Shown here: in pieces, positions 9,143 through 17,939 of the stretch
Numbering within the stretch: position 1 is the stretch's first letter
Layout: each line of letters starts with the position of its first letter
From: a virus
Virus record (IMG/VR): IMGVR_UViG_3300023174_000040
Location: 248,001 to 312,000 of that record
DNA: 64,000 nt
Strand: one strand, 5' to 3'
Notes under the pieces: model-generated
What the model was told of the DNA's origin: nothing
Databases searched by the model: none
The model's input: only the letters and a program-made list of their open reading frames with translations
Position numbers and translations under genes: made by a program

Positions 9143-11491
9143 ATGACTCTAAGCAATTACCCATATGATTTTGACAACAATCAAAACCTTTATGTTGTCC
9201 ACGACTATTTGAGGTTAAAACTCGCTGAGGACTATAACCCAGGAGATACAACTATCACTGTGTATGAGAACGCCAGCGTAATGTCTAAATTCCCTGGGTC
9301 TGCAGAAGGCGGTGGCACAATAACATTAACAGATCAATGCTCTAATCCAGAAGAAAGAGCAATATCTTTTACATACACGTCTAAAACCACAACCACATTC
9401 GAAGGAATAAAAATAATCCCAGGATTCAAGAGTGTAGCAAAATACAAAGATTTAACTAATGTAACACAAAATGTGATGGCACAGCACCACAATACGTTAA
9501 AAGATTCTATTATAGCAATAGAAAAATTTGCTGGGTTGCGGGGATCCAAGGCGGAAATGCCGTTAACAGGCACTATAGAGGAAAGAATTAATTATCTAAG
9601 AAGCATAGTTTTAATTCCAAAAGCATGGTTTAGCGTAGATAAAAGACTCGGAGTTTTATCCCCAATTTCAAGTGATAAATGTCAGAACAAAAAAGGCTTG
9701 ATTGTAAATTTTACCGATCTTAGTTTCAGACTAGGGACGGACGGATCTAGCGAGAGACTAAAGCACACTTGGTATTTTAATTTAAAACCCACAGTGAATG
9801 ACTACGGAGCTCCAATAAACAAAGCAAGTGATGACAAAGATGTAACATTAAATAATATGGATTTTTATTATGATTCAGAAGAAACCTTATCCTACGAAAC
9901 CATAATCGATGGACTTGCGGTCGCTGATAATCAAGTAAAACAATACATTTATTGCAATCCTGGAATTTACACAGTCGCTCTTAAAGTTGAAAATGATTTT
10001 GGTGAGGACACAGTAGTTTTTGATAAATTAATCAATGTAAAAGAAGCTTGTCCAGATGAAGCCGAAATTATCTTTGTTCCAAAATTAACACAATTTATTT
10101 TTAACAATAACCTTAGAACCCCTGTCAACGTTCCAATTGATGTCCAAGTCACAAACGCTGGGGCCAAGGCAAATGATGAGATAACAAATTATACTTGGTC
10201 AATAGCAGATGATCTCAACCACTTCAATTCAAATGTTACAAGAGCAGTATTTAGTGTGGGCGGATTGTATGACGTAATATTAAGAGTAGACACAAAGTTC
10301 GGAAACTACAGAATAACAACTCTTGAGAATCAAGTAGATGTTGTAGAAAAATTAAATATGTGGTTATGGACTATAAATAATGGATCAAACTCAATAACAC
10401 CTCATGAATTTGGATTAATTAGCGAAACTTTTAAAACTTTATCGACTAAGAGTATAGAAAAAATAGATGATAGTTTTATAAGAAATAATAATTATATAAC
10501 CTGCACCGATCCCGATTACTATCGATCAGAGAAATGTAGAAAGATAAGAGAATTTAATAGAAATAATGGTTTTTCAAAATCTGATGCGGTGTTGTCGGGC
10601 GATGGATCATCTGGCATAGTTTATTGGTCTACAGGCCGAGGTGCAGCAGAACCAATTAGCAAAGAAAAAATTAAACTTCAAAATTATTCAGGTTTTACAG
10701 ATTGTTATTCATCTTTATCTGTTTTGGGGTCTGCTAATTCGGAGATAAACAGACAATGGAATTGGGTTGGTTTATCTTCAAAAACTTCTTTGTATTTCCT
10801 GTTTGGTTTGTCTGATCCTAAATCGGTTCAAACAAACACGACTGTTCAAAAGTTGTCTTTAGCAAACAAATCACTGAGCAGTTACACGGATTTAACATAT
10901 TCAAATGGAGCCGAGGAACTTAAGGCCAACTCAATATTTGATTTGTGGAATACTGGGGCCACCACAACCACCTTAAATCCAGCATCAAAAGAATACTATA
11001 GTTGTTATAGGTCTGTTTGGAAGGATGGGGCTGGGTATATCTTAAGAAATCAAGATCAAGGAACATTTTTTAGATTCAGAGGATTTTATAAAACATCCGG
11101 CACGACGGTCAATGAAGTAACAGGAATCAAGAAAATAAATGACCTATCTGGCCCCACCAAGGCTGAGGGAGAATTATTAAATATGACTAACGGGATATTC
11201 CTTTTTAATAACTCCGGTAGTGTGGGAGTATTTAATTCCAACACAAATGTTTGGATAACAGGCGGCCCCGGAACTAATTCTAATCAATTTAGAAGTATGC
11301 AAGATGTGAATGTCTCTGGCTTTGATGACCAAAAACAAACCTTATTAGCTTCGAGCGATGAGGATCATAATGCATATATAAGTTATGACTATAGCGAAAA
11401 TTCATTCATTAAATTCAACGATATAGACTTAACTTTCAAATATATAGGTAATAGACCAAGTGGAAAACAATGGCTTTCTACCATATATTAA
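9143..11491 (+). CDS. HHN-module virion protein with PKD-like domains
   Basis: The 782-residue protein starts directly after the stop codon of its neighbour. The N terminus repeats the shared module (AQHHNTLKDSIIAIEKFAG near residues 113-131). Two PKD-like regions follow: one ends in GIYTVALKVENDFG (about residues 275-290) and the other in GGLYDVILRVDTKFG (about 373-387). The C-terminal 370 residues look like a beta-propeller or beta-sandwich receptor-binding region and hold one short Thr-rich stretch (GATTTTLNP). It is probably a second fibre or adhesin anchored by the same module. Confidence 0.65.
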   Translation: MTLSNYPYDFDNNQNLYVVHDYLRLKLAEDYNPGDTTITVYENASVMSKFPGSAEGGGTITLTDQCSNPEERAISFTYTSKTTTTFEGIKIIPGFKSVAKYKDLTNVTQNVMAQHHNTLKDSIIAIEKFAGLRGSKAEMPLTGTIEERINYLRSIVLIPKAWFSVDKRLGVLSPISSDKCQNKKGLIVNFTDLSFRLGTDGSSERLKHTWYFNLKPTVNDYGAPINKASDDKDVTLNNMDFYYDSEETLSYETIIDGLAVADNQVKQYIYCNPGIYTVALKVENDFGEDTVVFDKLINVKEACPDEAEIIFVPKLTQFIFNNNLRTPVNVPIDVQVTNAGAKANDEITNYTWSIADDLNHFNSNVTRAVFSVGGLYDVILRVDTKFGNYRITTLENQVDVVEKLNMWLWTINNGSNSITPHEFGLISETFKTLSTKSIEKIDDSFIRNNNYITCTDPDYYRSEKCRKIREFNRNNGFSKSDAVLSGDGSSGIVYWSTGRGAAEPISKEKIKLQNYSGFTDCYSSLSVLGSANSEINRQWNWVGLSSKTSLYFLFGLSDPKSVQTNTTVQKLSLANKSLSSYTDLTYSNGAEELKANSIFDLWNTGATTTTLNPASKEYYSCYRSVWKDGAGYILRNQDQGTFFRFRGFYKTSGTTVNEVTGIKKINDLSGPTKAEGELLNMTNGIFLFNNSGSVGVFNSNTNVWITGGPGTNSNQFRSMQDVNVSGFDDQKQTLLASSDEDHNAYISYDYSENSFIKFNDIDLTFKYIGNRPSGKQWLSTIY

Positions 11492-11509
11492 TTTATAGGA
11501 AAAAATAAA

Positions 11510-13849
11510 TTGAGTAAACCACCACCAAATATACTGTATCCTAGAAAATATGACTCAGATGAGACTCTTTTTTTAGTTTATAATACATCTGAATCTATAC
11601 TAATCAAGGACAATCCTCCTTGGTCAGAAACCATAGAAATAAAACCATCTCCTCAAGAGTTATGGGCTAACAATGGATTCGCAAACATAAACGGAGAATT
11701 GTTTTATTACAACTCAGTAGAATTAAATTTCAATCCAGAAGTAAATGTATCAAATATTTTACTGAATTCTTCTGGGGTGTTTGTTAAAGAAAATCACGGA
11801 TTGATAGATGGTTCTATAGTTAATTTTCAAACAGCAACTAGCTCGTTTTTAGTAGGCACAAATTATTATGTTGTAGAAGCGACTCAGAATAATTTTAAAC
11901 TTTCGATCAAAAAGAATGGGTCCGCACTGTCTCCCATAGGCTCATTAAACACCAGCGGAATCGTTCTGGTCGTGGGTAGAGTTTGCAAGTTTAAGGAATG
12001 TGTCAGGAACATGGGAGGAAAGCAAACTAAATTAAATTATGCAGGAGCAAAGGTCAGAGGATTTGTAGTGGCAGAACACCACAATCAAATTGTAGATGCA
12101 ATAATAAGTTTAGAAAACTTTATAGGTTATAATTTTACAGATAATCAATCCACTTTAGATTGGAAAATAAGAAATTTAAACTCATTGCCCACAATATTTG
12201 ATGATCATTCTTGCCCAAGCGTCAACTTTACGTTCGATATTATAGATAACAATTTAACCACAGGAATAACAGCTCAATATTCTATAACAATAGATAACAG
12301 TACGGCAAGTACCAATTTCAGATTAGACTTCGGAGATGGACAATACACCACAACGGAATATCAGGGAACACACACTTATTCAATCGGATCTAATTACGAT
12401 CCCACACTGAGTGTATTTAATAATAATTGCTCACTTACATTGACTCCTACTGAGAGATTAACTCCTCTAGAGCCGGTGAAGCAGACAATAACAGATGGCT
12501 TGGATATACCAGTGCCTCCTCCTCCGCAAATTCCTCCTATACTTATCACTCCATTTCAAGTTGTTCCAAACAAATATAACATACCTCCAATTGTTTTCCC
12601 GTGTTTAGATATAGCTCAGAATACCCCCGGCACCAGTATCCCCAGCAAAATAGAGATAGTACCTCCGCTGAAGGTTCCATCTTTAATAACCATAACACCA
12701 ATCAACATACCAGGAAAAATATCAATAACACCAATTAATATACCTGGAAAGGTAGAGATTGTTGTTCCTACTCCATTTAATATACCAAGTAAAATTGAAA
12801 TTAGCCCAATTAATATACCGGGAAGAATAAGCATAGATCCAGTTCAAGTGGACATAACATCGAGTGGAATACCAATACCAAGCACGATAACAATATCTCC
12901 TATTAATATACCAAGTCATATAACTGTAGATCCTATATCAATTGATATAAATACAGCCGGAGCGGCTATACCTAGTGTGATAAATATAAATCCAATAACT
13001 GTAAATGTAGATGTTCAGGACAGCATACCTTCAGTGATAACGGTAAATTCTCCGCTAATATATTTGCCTGATGTGGTTAACATTAATTACAACGGACCAA
13101 CTATACCAAGTTCTATAAATATTAATGGAACTTCTTTGCCACCCATAGAAATAGATCCAACTGGTTTGAACGGAGTCTATATTCCAGTGAGTTGGGGACC
13201 GGTGCCAGAACTAAACTGCACCGTTACTGTTCAATGTCCCACAAGTGGCGGCGGATATGGAATGGTAAAGCCAAATGGCCTAGACGGCATGGATGATAAC
13301 ACAATGGAAATTCAAGTCAGTGACATAGGGATACCGAGTGTCATTAATGTGGTTGCCCCTAAATTCCCAGACATAAAAATAGACGCATCAGAAATTCCAA
13401 GTTCAATAAAAGTTGAAAGAATAGAAGGAATATCGGAAATTAAGATTATTCCTCCTATAATGCCCATACCTTCTGAGATAAAGATAATAAGTGAGGCCAA
13501 GATCCCATCTAGCATCCTTTTGGATGCGTCGGAATTACCTAAATCAATTCCAATTGTCAATATGGATATTCCAGAAAGTATAGGATTAAAATTAATTGGG
13601 GACTTCCCGTCCGAAATTAAATTGAATGCGGAAGGAATACCTGATACCATTCAGGTCGTAGGAATACCTCCGGTAATAGAATTAAAGGGAACAATACCTG
13701 ATACTATTCAACTTGTAATGCCTGAGAAACCAGAAATAGAAATGGTTTATAAGGGTGCACCAATTGATGTTAAAATACAACTTGATATCAGCAAGGTAAC
13801 TGGCGAAGGTGATAAATTAAATTGCGTCAGCATAGTCCCCTGCAAGTGA
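11510..13849 (+). CDS. HHN-module fibre protein with long I-P repeat shaft
   Basis: Start is TTG at 11510 with ATAGGA upstream; no ATG fits as well. The N terminus has the shared module (AEHHNQIVDAIISLENFIG near residues 189-207), then a PKD-like piece (LDFGDGQYTTTEY, about 275-290). From about residue 370 to 770 the protein is built of short repeats around an IPS/IPG core with alternating hydrophobics, for example INIPGKISITP and INIPSHITVDP. They resemble a beta-spiral or beta-helical shaft more than a globular domain. It is probably a tail fibre in which the N-terminal module attaches to the baseplate and the I-P repeats form the shaft (inferred). Confidence 0.65.
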   Translation: MSKPPPNILYPRKYDSDETLFLVYNTSESILIKDNPPWSETIEIKPSPQELWANNGFANINGELFYYNSVELNFNPEVNVSNILLNSSGVFVKENHGLIDGSIVNFQTATSSFLVGTNYYVVEATQNNFKLSIKKNGSALSPIGSLNTSGIVLVVGRVCKFKECVRNMGGKQTKLNYAGAKVRGFVVAEHHNQIVDAIISLENFIGYNFTDNQSTLDWKIRNLNSLPTIFDDHSCPSVNFTFDIIDNNLTTGITAQYSITIDNSTASTNFRLDFGDGQYTTTEYQGTHTYSIGSNYDPTLSVFNNNCSLTLTPTERLTPLEPVKQTITDGLDIPVPPPPQIPPILITPFQVVPNKYNIPPIVFPCLDIAQNTPGTSIPSKIEIVPPLKVPSLITITPINIPGKISITPINIPGKVEIVVPTPFNIPSKIEISPINIPGRISIDPVQVDITSSGIPIPSTITISPINIPSHITVDPISIDINTAGAAIPSVININPITVNVDVQDSIPSVITVNSPLIYLPDVVNINYNGPTIPSSININGTSLPPIEIDPTGLNGVYIPVSWGPVPELNCTVTVQCPTSGGGYGMVKPNGLDGMDDNTMEIQVSDIGIPSVINVVAPKFPDIKIDASEIPSSIKVERIEGISEIKIIPPIMPIPSEIKIISEAKIPSSILLDASELPKSIPIVNMDIPESIGLKLIGDFPSEIKLNAEGIPDTIQVVGIPPVIELKGTIPDTIQLVMPEKPEIEMVYKGAPIDVKIQLDISKVTGEGDKLNCVSIVPCK

Positions 13850-13852
13850 AAT

Positions 13853-14695
13853 ATGCAAACTAGAACTAAAAAAATAAAAAACAACGAGTTTATAAAGACT
13901 CCAAGTTATAACTTTTGGGTTAGAAACTTTTGTAATTATTCTTGTCCTTACGTTGATATAAATTCCACGACATCTGAAAAAGAATACTTTCTTTTTCTTG
14001 AGAACGAATTCTACAATAATAAAAACAGATATTCATGGATAGATTCAGAAAATATCTATCACCCAACAGTAGCAATAGTATCGGACGGTTATGATTTTGA
14101 AAACTCTCATAAAGTCTTAGAAGATCAAAACGTATGCGTGCTTGCAGTAAATGGAACTCTAAAGAAATGGAAAAACAATAAATCTCCAAATTATTATGTT
14201 GTTAACAATCCATATGATGAATGTTTAAATTATTTGCCAAGAACAAATAGAACTCTCCCCAGATGCATAGCTTCAAGCAAGACTAATCATACTTTTTTAG
14301 AAAGATACAATGGAATAAAATATAAATACTATGCAGTAAATGAAGAGAGGGTAAACTATAGTGGATCAAAAGAAAATATGTATCAAATAGATGATTATAG
14401 AAATGTAATATGCGCTGCCATTAATCTTGCATATAGATTTCAGTGCAAGAAATTACTGTTGTTATCTTGTGATGATTCCTTTATTGAAAATAAGCCGGGT
14501 AGCGTTAAATTAGAAAGCGGCCTATATTCTTATCCTCAACAAAATTTAATATCAGAAATAATAGATTGCTGTCTTCACTGGTTAAAGGGTAAAATGGATA
14601 TAAAATATTATGGGCATTCTAAAAAATTAGATAATGCTGGATACATACAACTTAGTGACGTGAAAGAATTTATAACTGATGAAAACACCATTTGA
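13853..14695 (+). CDS. Unknown protein, possible MptE/DUF115-like glycan enzyme
   Basis: This 280-residue protein has predicted alternating strands and helices. Segments such as VAIVSDGYDFENSHKVL, NYYVVNNPYDECLNYL and CKKLLLLSCDDSF are compatible with a Rossmann-like nucleotide-sugar fold of the DUF115/MptE kind used in sialic or pseudaminic acid transfer. This is a weak resemblance. It directly follows the third fibre gene (3 bp gap) and overlaps the next by 17 bp, so a role in modifying fibres or host surface sugars is possible but unproven. Confidence 0.5.
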   Translation: MQTRTKKIKNNEFIKTPSYNFWVRNFCNYSCPYVDINSTTSEKEYFLFLENEFYNNKNRYSWIDSENIYHPTVAIVSDGYDFENSHKVLEDQNVCVLAVNGTLKKWKNNKSPNYYVVNNPYDECLNYLPRTNRTLPRCIASSKTNHTFLERYNGIKYKYYAVNEERVNYSGSKENMYQIDDYRNVICAAINLAYRFQCKKLLLLSCDDSFIENKPGSVKLESGLYSYPQQNLISEIIDCCLHWLKGKMDIKYYGHSKKLDNAGYIQLSDVKEFITDENTI

Positions 14696-14957
14696 CGACA
14701 ACTTTTCATTTTTGAATGAATTTAATAAGTGGATAAAACAGGACAAAGTTCCCTCTATGCCAAAGCTCCAAGAAAGAGTCTATCCAAAAAATACAAAAAA
14801 TCTTGGCACTAAAATAACAATAGACGAGGGAAATCACAAAGAAATAAAAAAAGATTTCATAAGAAGTGGCGGGACAGTCATAGGTAGTGAGGAAGATCTC
14901 CTGAGACTAGAGGTTAACGCAGGAACTTTTTACATAAACAAAAAATACGTTTATTGA
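14679..14957 (+). CDS. Small hypothetical protein
   Basis: A 92-residue protein that overlaps the end of the upstream gene by 17 bp. The first 25 residues form an amphipathic helix (FSFLNEFNKWIKQ) and the rest looks like a small alpha/beta domain ending in strands. It has no recognised family. Its stop codon overlaps the convergent gene on the other strand by 7 bp. Confidence 0.5.
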   Translation: MKTPFDDNFSFLNEFNKWIKQDKVPSMPKLQERVYPKNTKNLGTKITIDEGNHKEIKKDFIRSGGTVIGSEEDLLRLEVNAGTFYINKKYVY

Positions 14958-15325
14958 ATCGTCCCCTTCTGGACCATGTTTTTTTGTTTTGGGAAATTGT
15001 TTATATTAACAACAACCTGAGGGGTTATAAGTATCATAGGGTTACCATTGACTGGGATATTGGAGTATCCTCTGGCTTTTAGATTTAGTTTTATTTCATC
15101 AAAAGTTTCGGCAGTCTGGACCCATGGTTCCCAATATATTTTGTTTTGTTCGATGGTATCGGCTATCTTGCCTTCCCAGCTTGGAGGAAGCCCAAGTATT
15201 TTAATACTAGACAAAGCAATTGGATTAATTTCTCTACATAATAATTTGGCTAGTATCTGTACACCTTTTTTATCTCTCTTTGCCAAATAAAGCCATAAAA
15301 TTTTAAGATCTTTTTGTTTGTTCAT
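14951..15325 (-). CDS. Hypothetical protein
   Basis: The start is placed at the ATG at 15325 (MNKQKDLKIL, 124 residues), not the longer in-frame extension, because that extension would run into the divergent gene at 15360. The protein is alpha/beta with a NKIYWEPWVQTAETFDEIK stretch followed by LNLKARGYSNIPV, the pattern of a small phage protein of unknown fold. It lies alone on the minus strand between plus-strand virion genes, convergent with one neighbour and divergent from the other. Confidence 0.55.
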   Translation of the reverse strand: MNKQKDLKILWLYLAKRDKKGVQILAKLLCREINPIALSSIKILGLPPSWEGKIADTIEQNKIYWEPWVQTAETFDEIKLNLKARGYSNIPVNGNPMILITPQVVVNINNFPKQKNMVQKGTIQ

Positions 15326-15359
15326 ATAATTTTTTATTTTATTAATATATATAACATAT
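15326..15359. promoter_or_regulatory. AT-only divergent start region
   Basis: Only 34 bp separate the minus-strand ATG (15325) from the plus-strand ATG (15360). The spacer is almost pure A/T (TTATTAATATATATAACAT) and has no Shine-Dalgarno sequence for the plus gene. A TATA-like element this close to the start suggests a T4-late-like promoter giving a very short or absent 5' leader. Confidence 0.4.
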
Positions 15360-15902
15360 ATGAGTAAATTCAAGGTAAAACTAAAGAACGCAGTCCAAGG
15401 ATTGCTAGATATATATAACGAAGACATAAGCATTCAAAGAAGTATTTATGTTACAGGCCCTCTTGGAAAGCACAGAGAATTAAAGGATGGTCAAATATTC
15501 ACAGATTCCAATTACTGGAAAAGATATGCTTATCCACAAGCCAAATTAGAAGATGCGTTCATAGAGGTGCTAGAGGATGACGGGTCTGTTTATGTTGATA
15601 AAACAAATAATAACGCCCCCAGAGTTTACATATTATCAGTAGAGGGAGATTTTGAAAACAATGTAGTAGACTTGGGTGTTAGTGAATTTGCCGAGTTCGT
15701 ACAAATATCAAACAGAGGGTCAGATACTGTCAGCGTTAGAATAAATTCATCGAATGATGCAATTTTTGGACTTTTAGGAAGTGAAACACAAGTCTTTAAT
15801 ACAGGTGATCTAAACATCCAAAAAATAGAATTTTCAAACGATAACCAAGAAACAGTCCCCGTTCAAGTAATAGCATCGGTGAATGTAGTATCAGGGAGTT
15901 AA
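15360..15902 (+). CDS. Hypothetical virion protein
   Basis: This 180-residue protein has an N-terminal helix (MSKFKVKLKNAVQGLLDIYN) followed by beta-rich sequence with SRG and Asn/Ser-rich turns, typical of small tail or head-decoration proteins. It starts next to an AT-rich promoter-like element with no Shine-Dalgarno sequence and ends 2 bp before the next gene, so the two are probably co-expressed. No family recognised. Confidence 0.55.
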   Translation: MSKFKVKLKNAVQGLLDIYNEDISIQRSIYVTGPLGKHRELKDGQIFTDSNYWKRYAYPQAKLEDAFIEVLEDDGSVYVDKTNNNAPRVYILSVEGDFENNVVDLGVSEFAEFVQISNRGSDTVSVRINSSNDAIFGLLGSETQVFNTGDLNIQKIEFSNDNQETVPVQVIASVNVVSGS

Positions 15903-15904
15903 TA

Positions 15905-16135
15905 ATGCCTCAACTCATTAAACCAGGTGATGTAAAAATAATAACAAAGGATGGAGAGGTTAAAATATCTATCTCTTTGGATTTGAATATAAATATGGGA
16001 GAAATCTCTAGTGGGGTTGGAATATTAAAGAGTAATATTGAAGAAAAAATAAACAAAAAAGAAGAAGACAAAGTCCAGTGGGCAATCCCGGATTTTGCAC
16101 CAACAGAAAAAATTAACTTTGGAAAGGGTGGCTGA
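15905..16135 (+). CDS. Small hypothetical virion-associated protein
   Basis: A 76-residue protein with an N-terminal beta hairpin (DVKIITKDGEVKISISLDL), a charged helix rich in Lys/Glu and a C terminus VQWAIPDFAPTEKINFGKGG. It follows the previous gene by 2 bp. Its 3' end overlaps the first possible start of the GIY-YIG gene that follows. Function unknown. Confidence 0.5.
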   Translation: MPQLIKPGDVKIITKDGEVKISISLDLNINMGEISSGVGILKSNIEEKINKKEEDKVQWAIPDFAPTEKINFGKGG

Positions 16136-16139
16136 TTCA

Positions 16140-16826
16140 GTGGTTGGGATATATGGAATTAAAAATAAAATAAACGGAAATATTTATATCGGACAAAGTA
16201 TAAAAATTGAAAGAAGATGGTCTAAACATAAAACGGAACTAAAGAAAAATAAACATCCAAACCAATACCTACTTAATTCATATAACAAATACGGAAAAGA
16301 TAATTTTGAGTTTTTAATATTAGAAGAATGCGAAAAAGAAAAATTAAATTCCATGGAAGAAAAATGGATCAATGTCTTCTCTAGGGAGAAAATATATAAT
16401 ATTAACTTAAATGTAATTGATCTTAATGGAGAGAAAAACCCATTTTTTGGTAAAAAACACAGTATAAAAACAAAGAAAAAAATGTCAATTTTGAAAAAAA
16501 ATAATTATAAAGGAGATCTTAATCCAAATTTTGGAAAAAAACAATCAAAAGAATCAAGATTGAAAATGACTCTAGGGAGAGCTAAAAGCGGTCTAACAAT
16601 AGAAAACGTTTTAGAAATAAAACAACTACTGCTATATGGTATAGAACATAAAGTAATAGCAGAAAAATTTAAAGTTGGACGAACAGTAATAACTAGAATA
16701 TCCAACGGTACTAGGTGGACGAATGTTACCGGTGGTCCAGTTGTACCTGTAGTTTATGACACTGATGGAAGAAGAAGAATTTCTGAGAACCATCGTAAAA
16801 ACAAAAAAAGAAAAAAGGAGAAATAA
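16140..16826 (+). CDS. GIY-YIG homing endonuclease
   Basis: The N terminus carries the GIY-YIG nuclease signature: VVGIYGIKNKINGNIYIGQS, then the catalytic-helix Arg in IERRWSKHK, NKYGKDNFEFLILEEC and a Glu-bearing SMEEKWIN segment. Two NUMOD3-type DNA-binding motifs follow (NPFFGKKHS and NPNFGKKQS), then a helix-turn-helix-like KVIAEKFKVGRTVITRISNG. I favour the GTG at 16140 with GGAAAGGG upstream as start. GTG 16128 and ATG 16095 are alternatives in the same frame and would overlap the upstream gene. It is a free-standing selfish nuclease gene inserted between structural genes, as in T4 seg genes. Confidence 0.8.
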   Translation: MVGIYGIKNKINGNIYIGQSIKIERRWSKHKTELKKNKHPNQYLLNSYNKYGKDNFEFLILEECEKEKLNSMEEKWINVFSREKIYNINLNVIDLNGEKNPFFGKKHSIKTKKKMSILKKNNYKGDLNPNFGKKQSKESRLKMTLGRAKSGLTIENVLEIKQLLLYGIEHKVIAEKFKVGRTVITRISNGTRWTNVTGGPVVPVVYDTDGRRRISENHRKNKKRKKEK

Positions 16827-16827
16827 A

Positions 16828-17832
16828 ATGGGTATTGGCGCAGATGTTGGAACTTATAATTTAATCAATTGCAAAAGGGATGATGCAGGTAATTTTTCTT
16901 ACAAAAAAGAAGTGAATGCATTCATAGAACTCCCACTAGAGAACCGATTTGTTTTCAATATGATGAAACAAGCTGGTGTTCCGTTGATAGAGAGAGCCAA
17001 TGTAGCCTATGCACTTGGTGAGGCAGCGGTCAACATGGCCTATACCATGAACAGCCTCGAATTAAAAAGACCGATGGTGGCGGGGTGTGTTAATCCAAAG
17101 GAAAAAGATGCTTTTCAAATAATGAGTATTATGATTCATAGTCTAATAGGAGAGGTTTCACAAGATAAAGAATTACTTTATTACAGTGTTCCTGCGAACG
17201 CAATCAATGAAGAGACTGACGCCGATTATCACGGCAAAATCTTAGAAGCCATATTCAAGTCATATAGATCAGAGAAGGGCTTCTCAGTCGATCCTAGGCC
17301 CATTAATGAGGCATTGGCTATAATATATGCTGAACTGGCTCATAAATCATATACGGGCATAGCAGCATCTTTTGGCGGTGGTATGGTAAATGTTTGTTAT
17401 GCAATGTTTGGCAATCCAATATTTAGCTTCTCGATAGTGAATAGTGGTGACTGGATTGATAAGATGGCCGGGAAAGCCGTTGGTGAAAGTCCAACTTTTA
17501 TTAATAAAGAAAAAACAAAAATAGACTTAACAAAACCAGCCACTACTCTTGTTGAGAGAGCAATACAAACCCAGTACAGATTAATGATAGAACACACTGT
17601 AACTGAGATCAAAAAAGGTTTCGCTAATGTTCAGAAAAACGTAAGAACAGAAGACGAAGTAGACTTTGTCGTTGCCGGTGGAACTGCCACTCCAAACGGA
17701 TTCAAAGAAATGCTTGGAGAGTGCTTGAAACAAGCAGAAATACCAGTTAAAATAGGACAGATCATTAAACCAGAAGATAATTTATATTCTGTTGCGAAGG
17801 GTTGCTTGTTAGCGGCAGAAAACGCAAAATGA
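16828..17832 (+). CDS. Actin-like ATPase (ParM/Hsp70-actin superfamily)
   Basis: The start is ATG 16828, behind AAAGGAGAAATAA, giving 334 residues. The actin-superfamily nucleotide motifs are visible: phosphate-1 GADVGTYNL at residues 4-12, phosphate-2 AASFGGGMVNVCYAMFG in the middle, and the adenosine motif VVAGGTATPNGFKEML near residue 285. It lacks the long inserts of Hsp70. Related proteins form filaments that segregate plasmids or position phage DNA and compartments. In phages, actin-like proteins are much rarer than PhuZ tubulins. The start codon lies 1 bp beyond the GIY-YIG stop, so the two are transcribed together. Fold is confident; filament formation is inferred. Confidence 0.75.
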   Translation: MGIGADVGTYNLINCKRDDAGNFSYKKEVNAFIELPLENRFVFNMMKQAGVPLIERANVAYALGEAAVNMAYTMNSLELKRPMVAGCVNPKEKDAFQIMSIMIHSLIGEVSQDKELLYYSVPANAINEETDADYHGKILEAIFKSYRSEKGFSVDPRPINEALAIIYAELAHKSYTGIAASFGGGMVNVCYAMFGNPIFSFSIVNSGDWIDKMAGKAVGESPTFINKEKTKIDLTKPATTLVERAIQTQYRLMIEHTVTEIKKGFANVQKNVRTEDEVDFVVAGGTATPNGFKEMLGECLKQAEIPVKIGQIIKPEDNLYSVAKGCLLAAENAK

Positions 17833-17915
17833 TTCATCCGCCATGTGTGGAAGGAAATCTTTCATCGTCCGCAAGGGCGATGATTGCATTTTTAGGCATA
17901 AAAAGCACAAAATAA
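17829..17915 (+). CDS. Possible 28-residue peptide coupled to the actin-like gene
   Basis: An ATG overlaps the stop of the actin-like gene (ATGA) and opens a 28-codon frame ending IKSTK. Partners of ParM-type filaments are often encoded directly downstream, but this peptide is very short and has no DNA-binding motif. Part of the same sequence forms a good hairpin (17863-17882), so it may simply be a 3' untranslated region. Confidence 0.2.
   Translation: MIHPPCVEGNLSSSARAMIAFLGIKSTK
17863..17882 (+). terminator. Hairpin with GNRA loop after the actin-like gene
   Basis: CATCGTCC - GCAA - GGGCGATG forms an 8-bp stem (one G-U pair) closed by a GCAA tetraloop. It is followed by ATTGCATTTTTA, a modest U-rich tract, so it is a plausible weak rho-independent terminator or mRNA-stabilising hairpin. 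Confidence 0.45.
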
Positions 17916-17939
17916 ATTTCTTTATAACTATATTATTAC

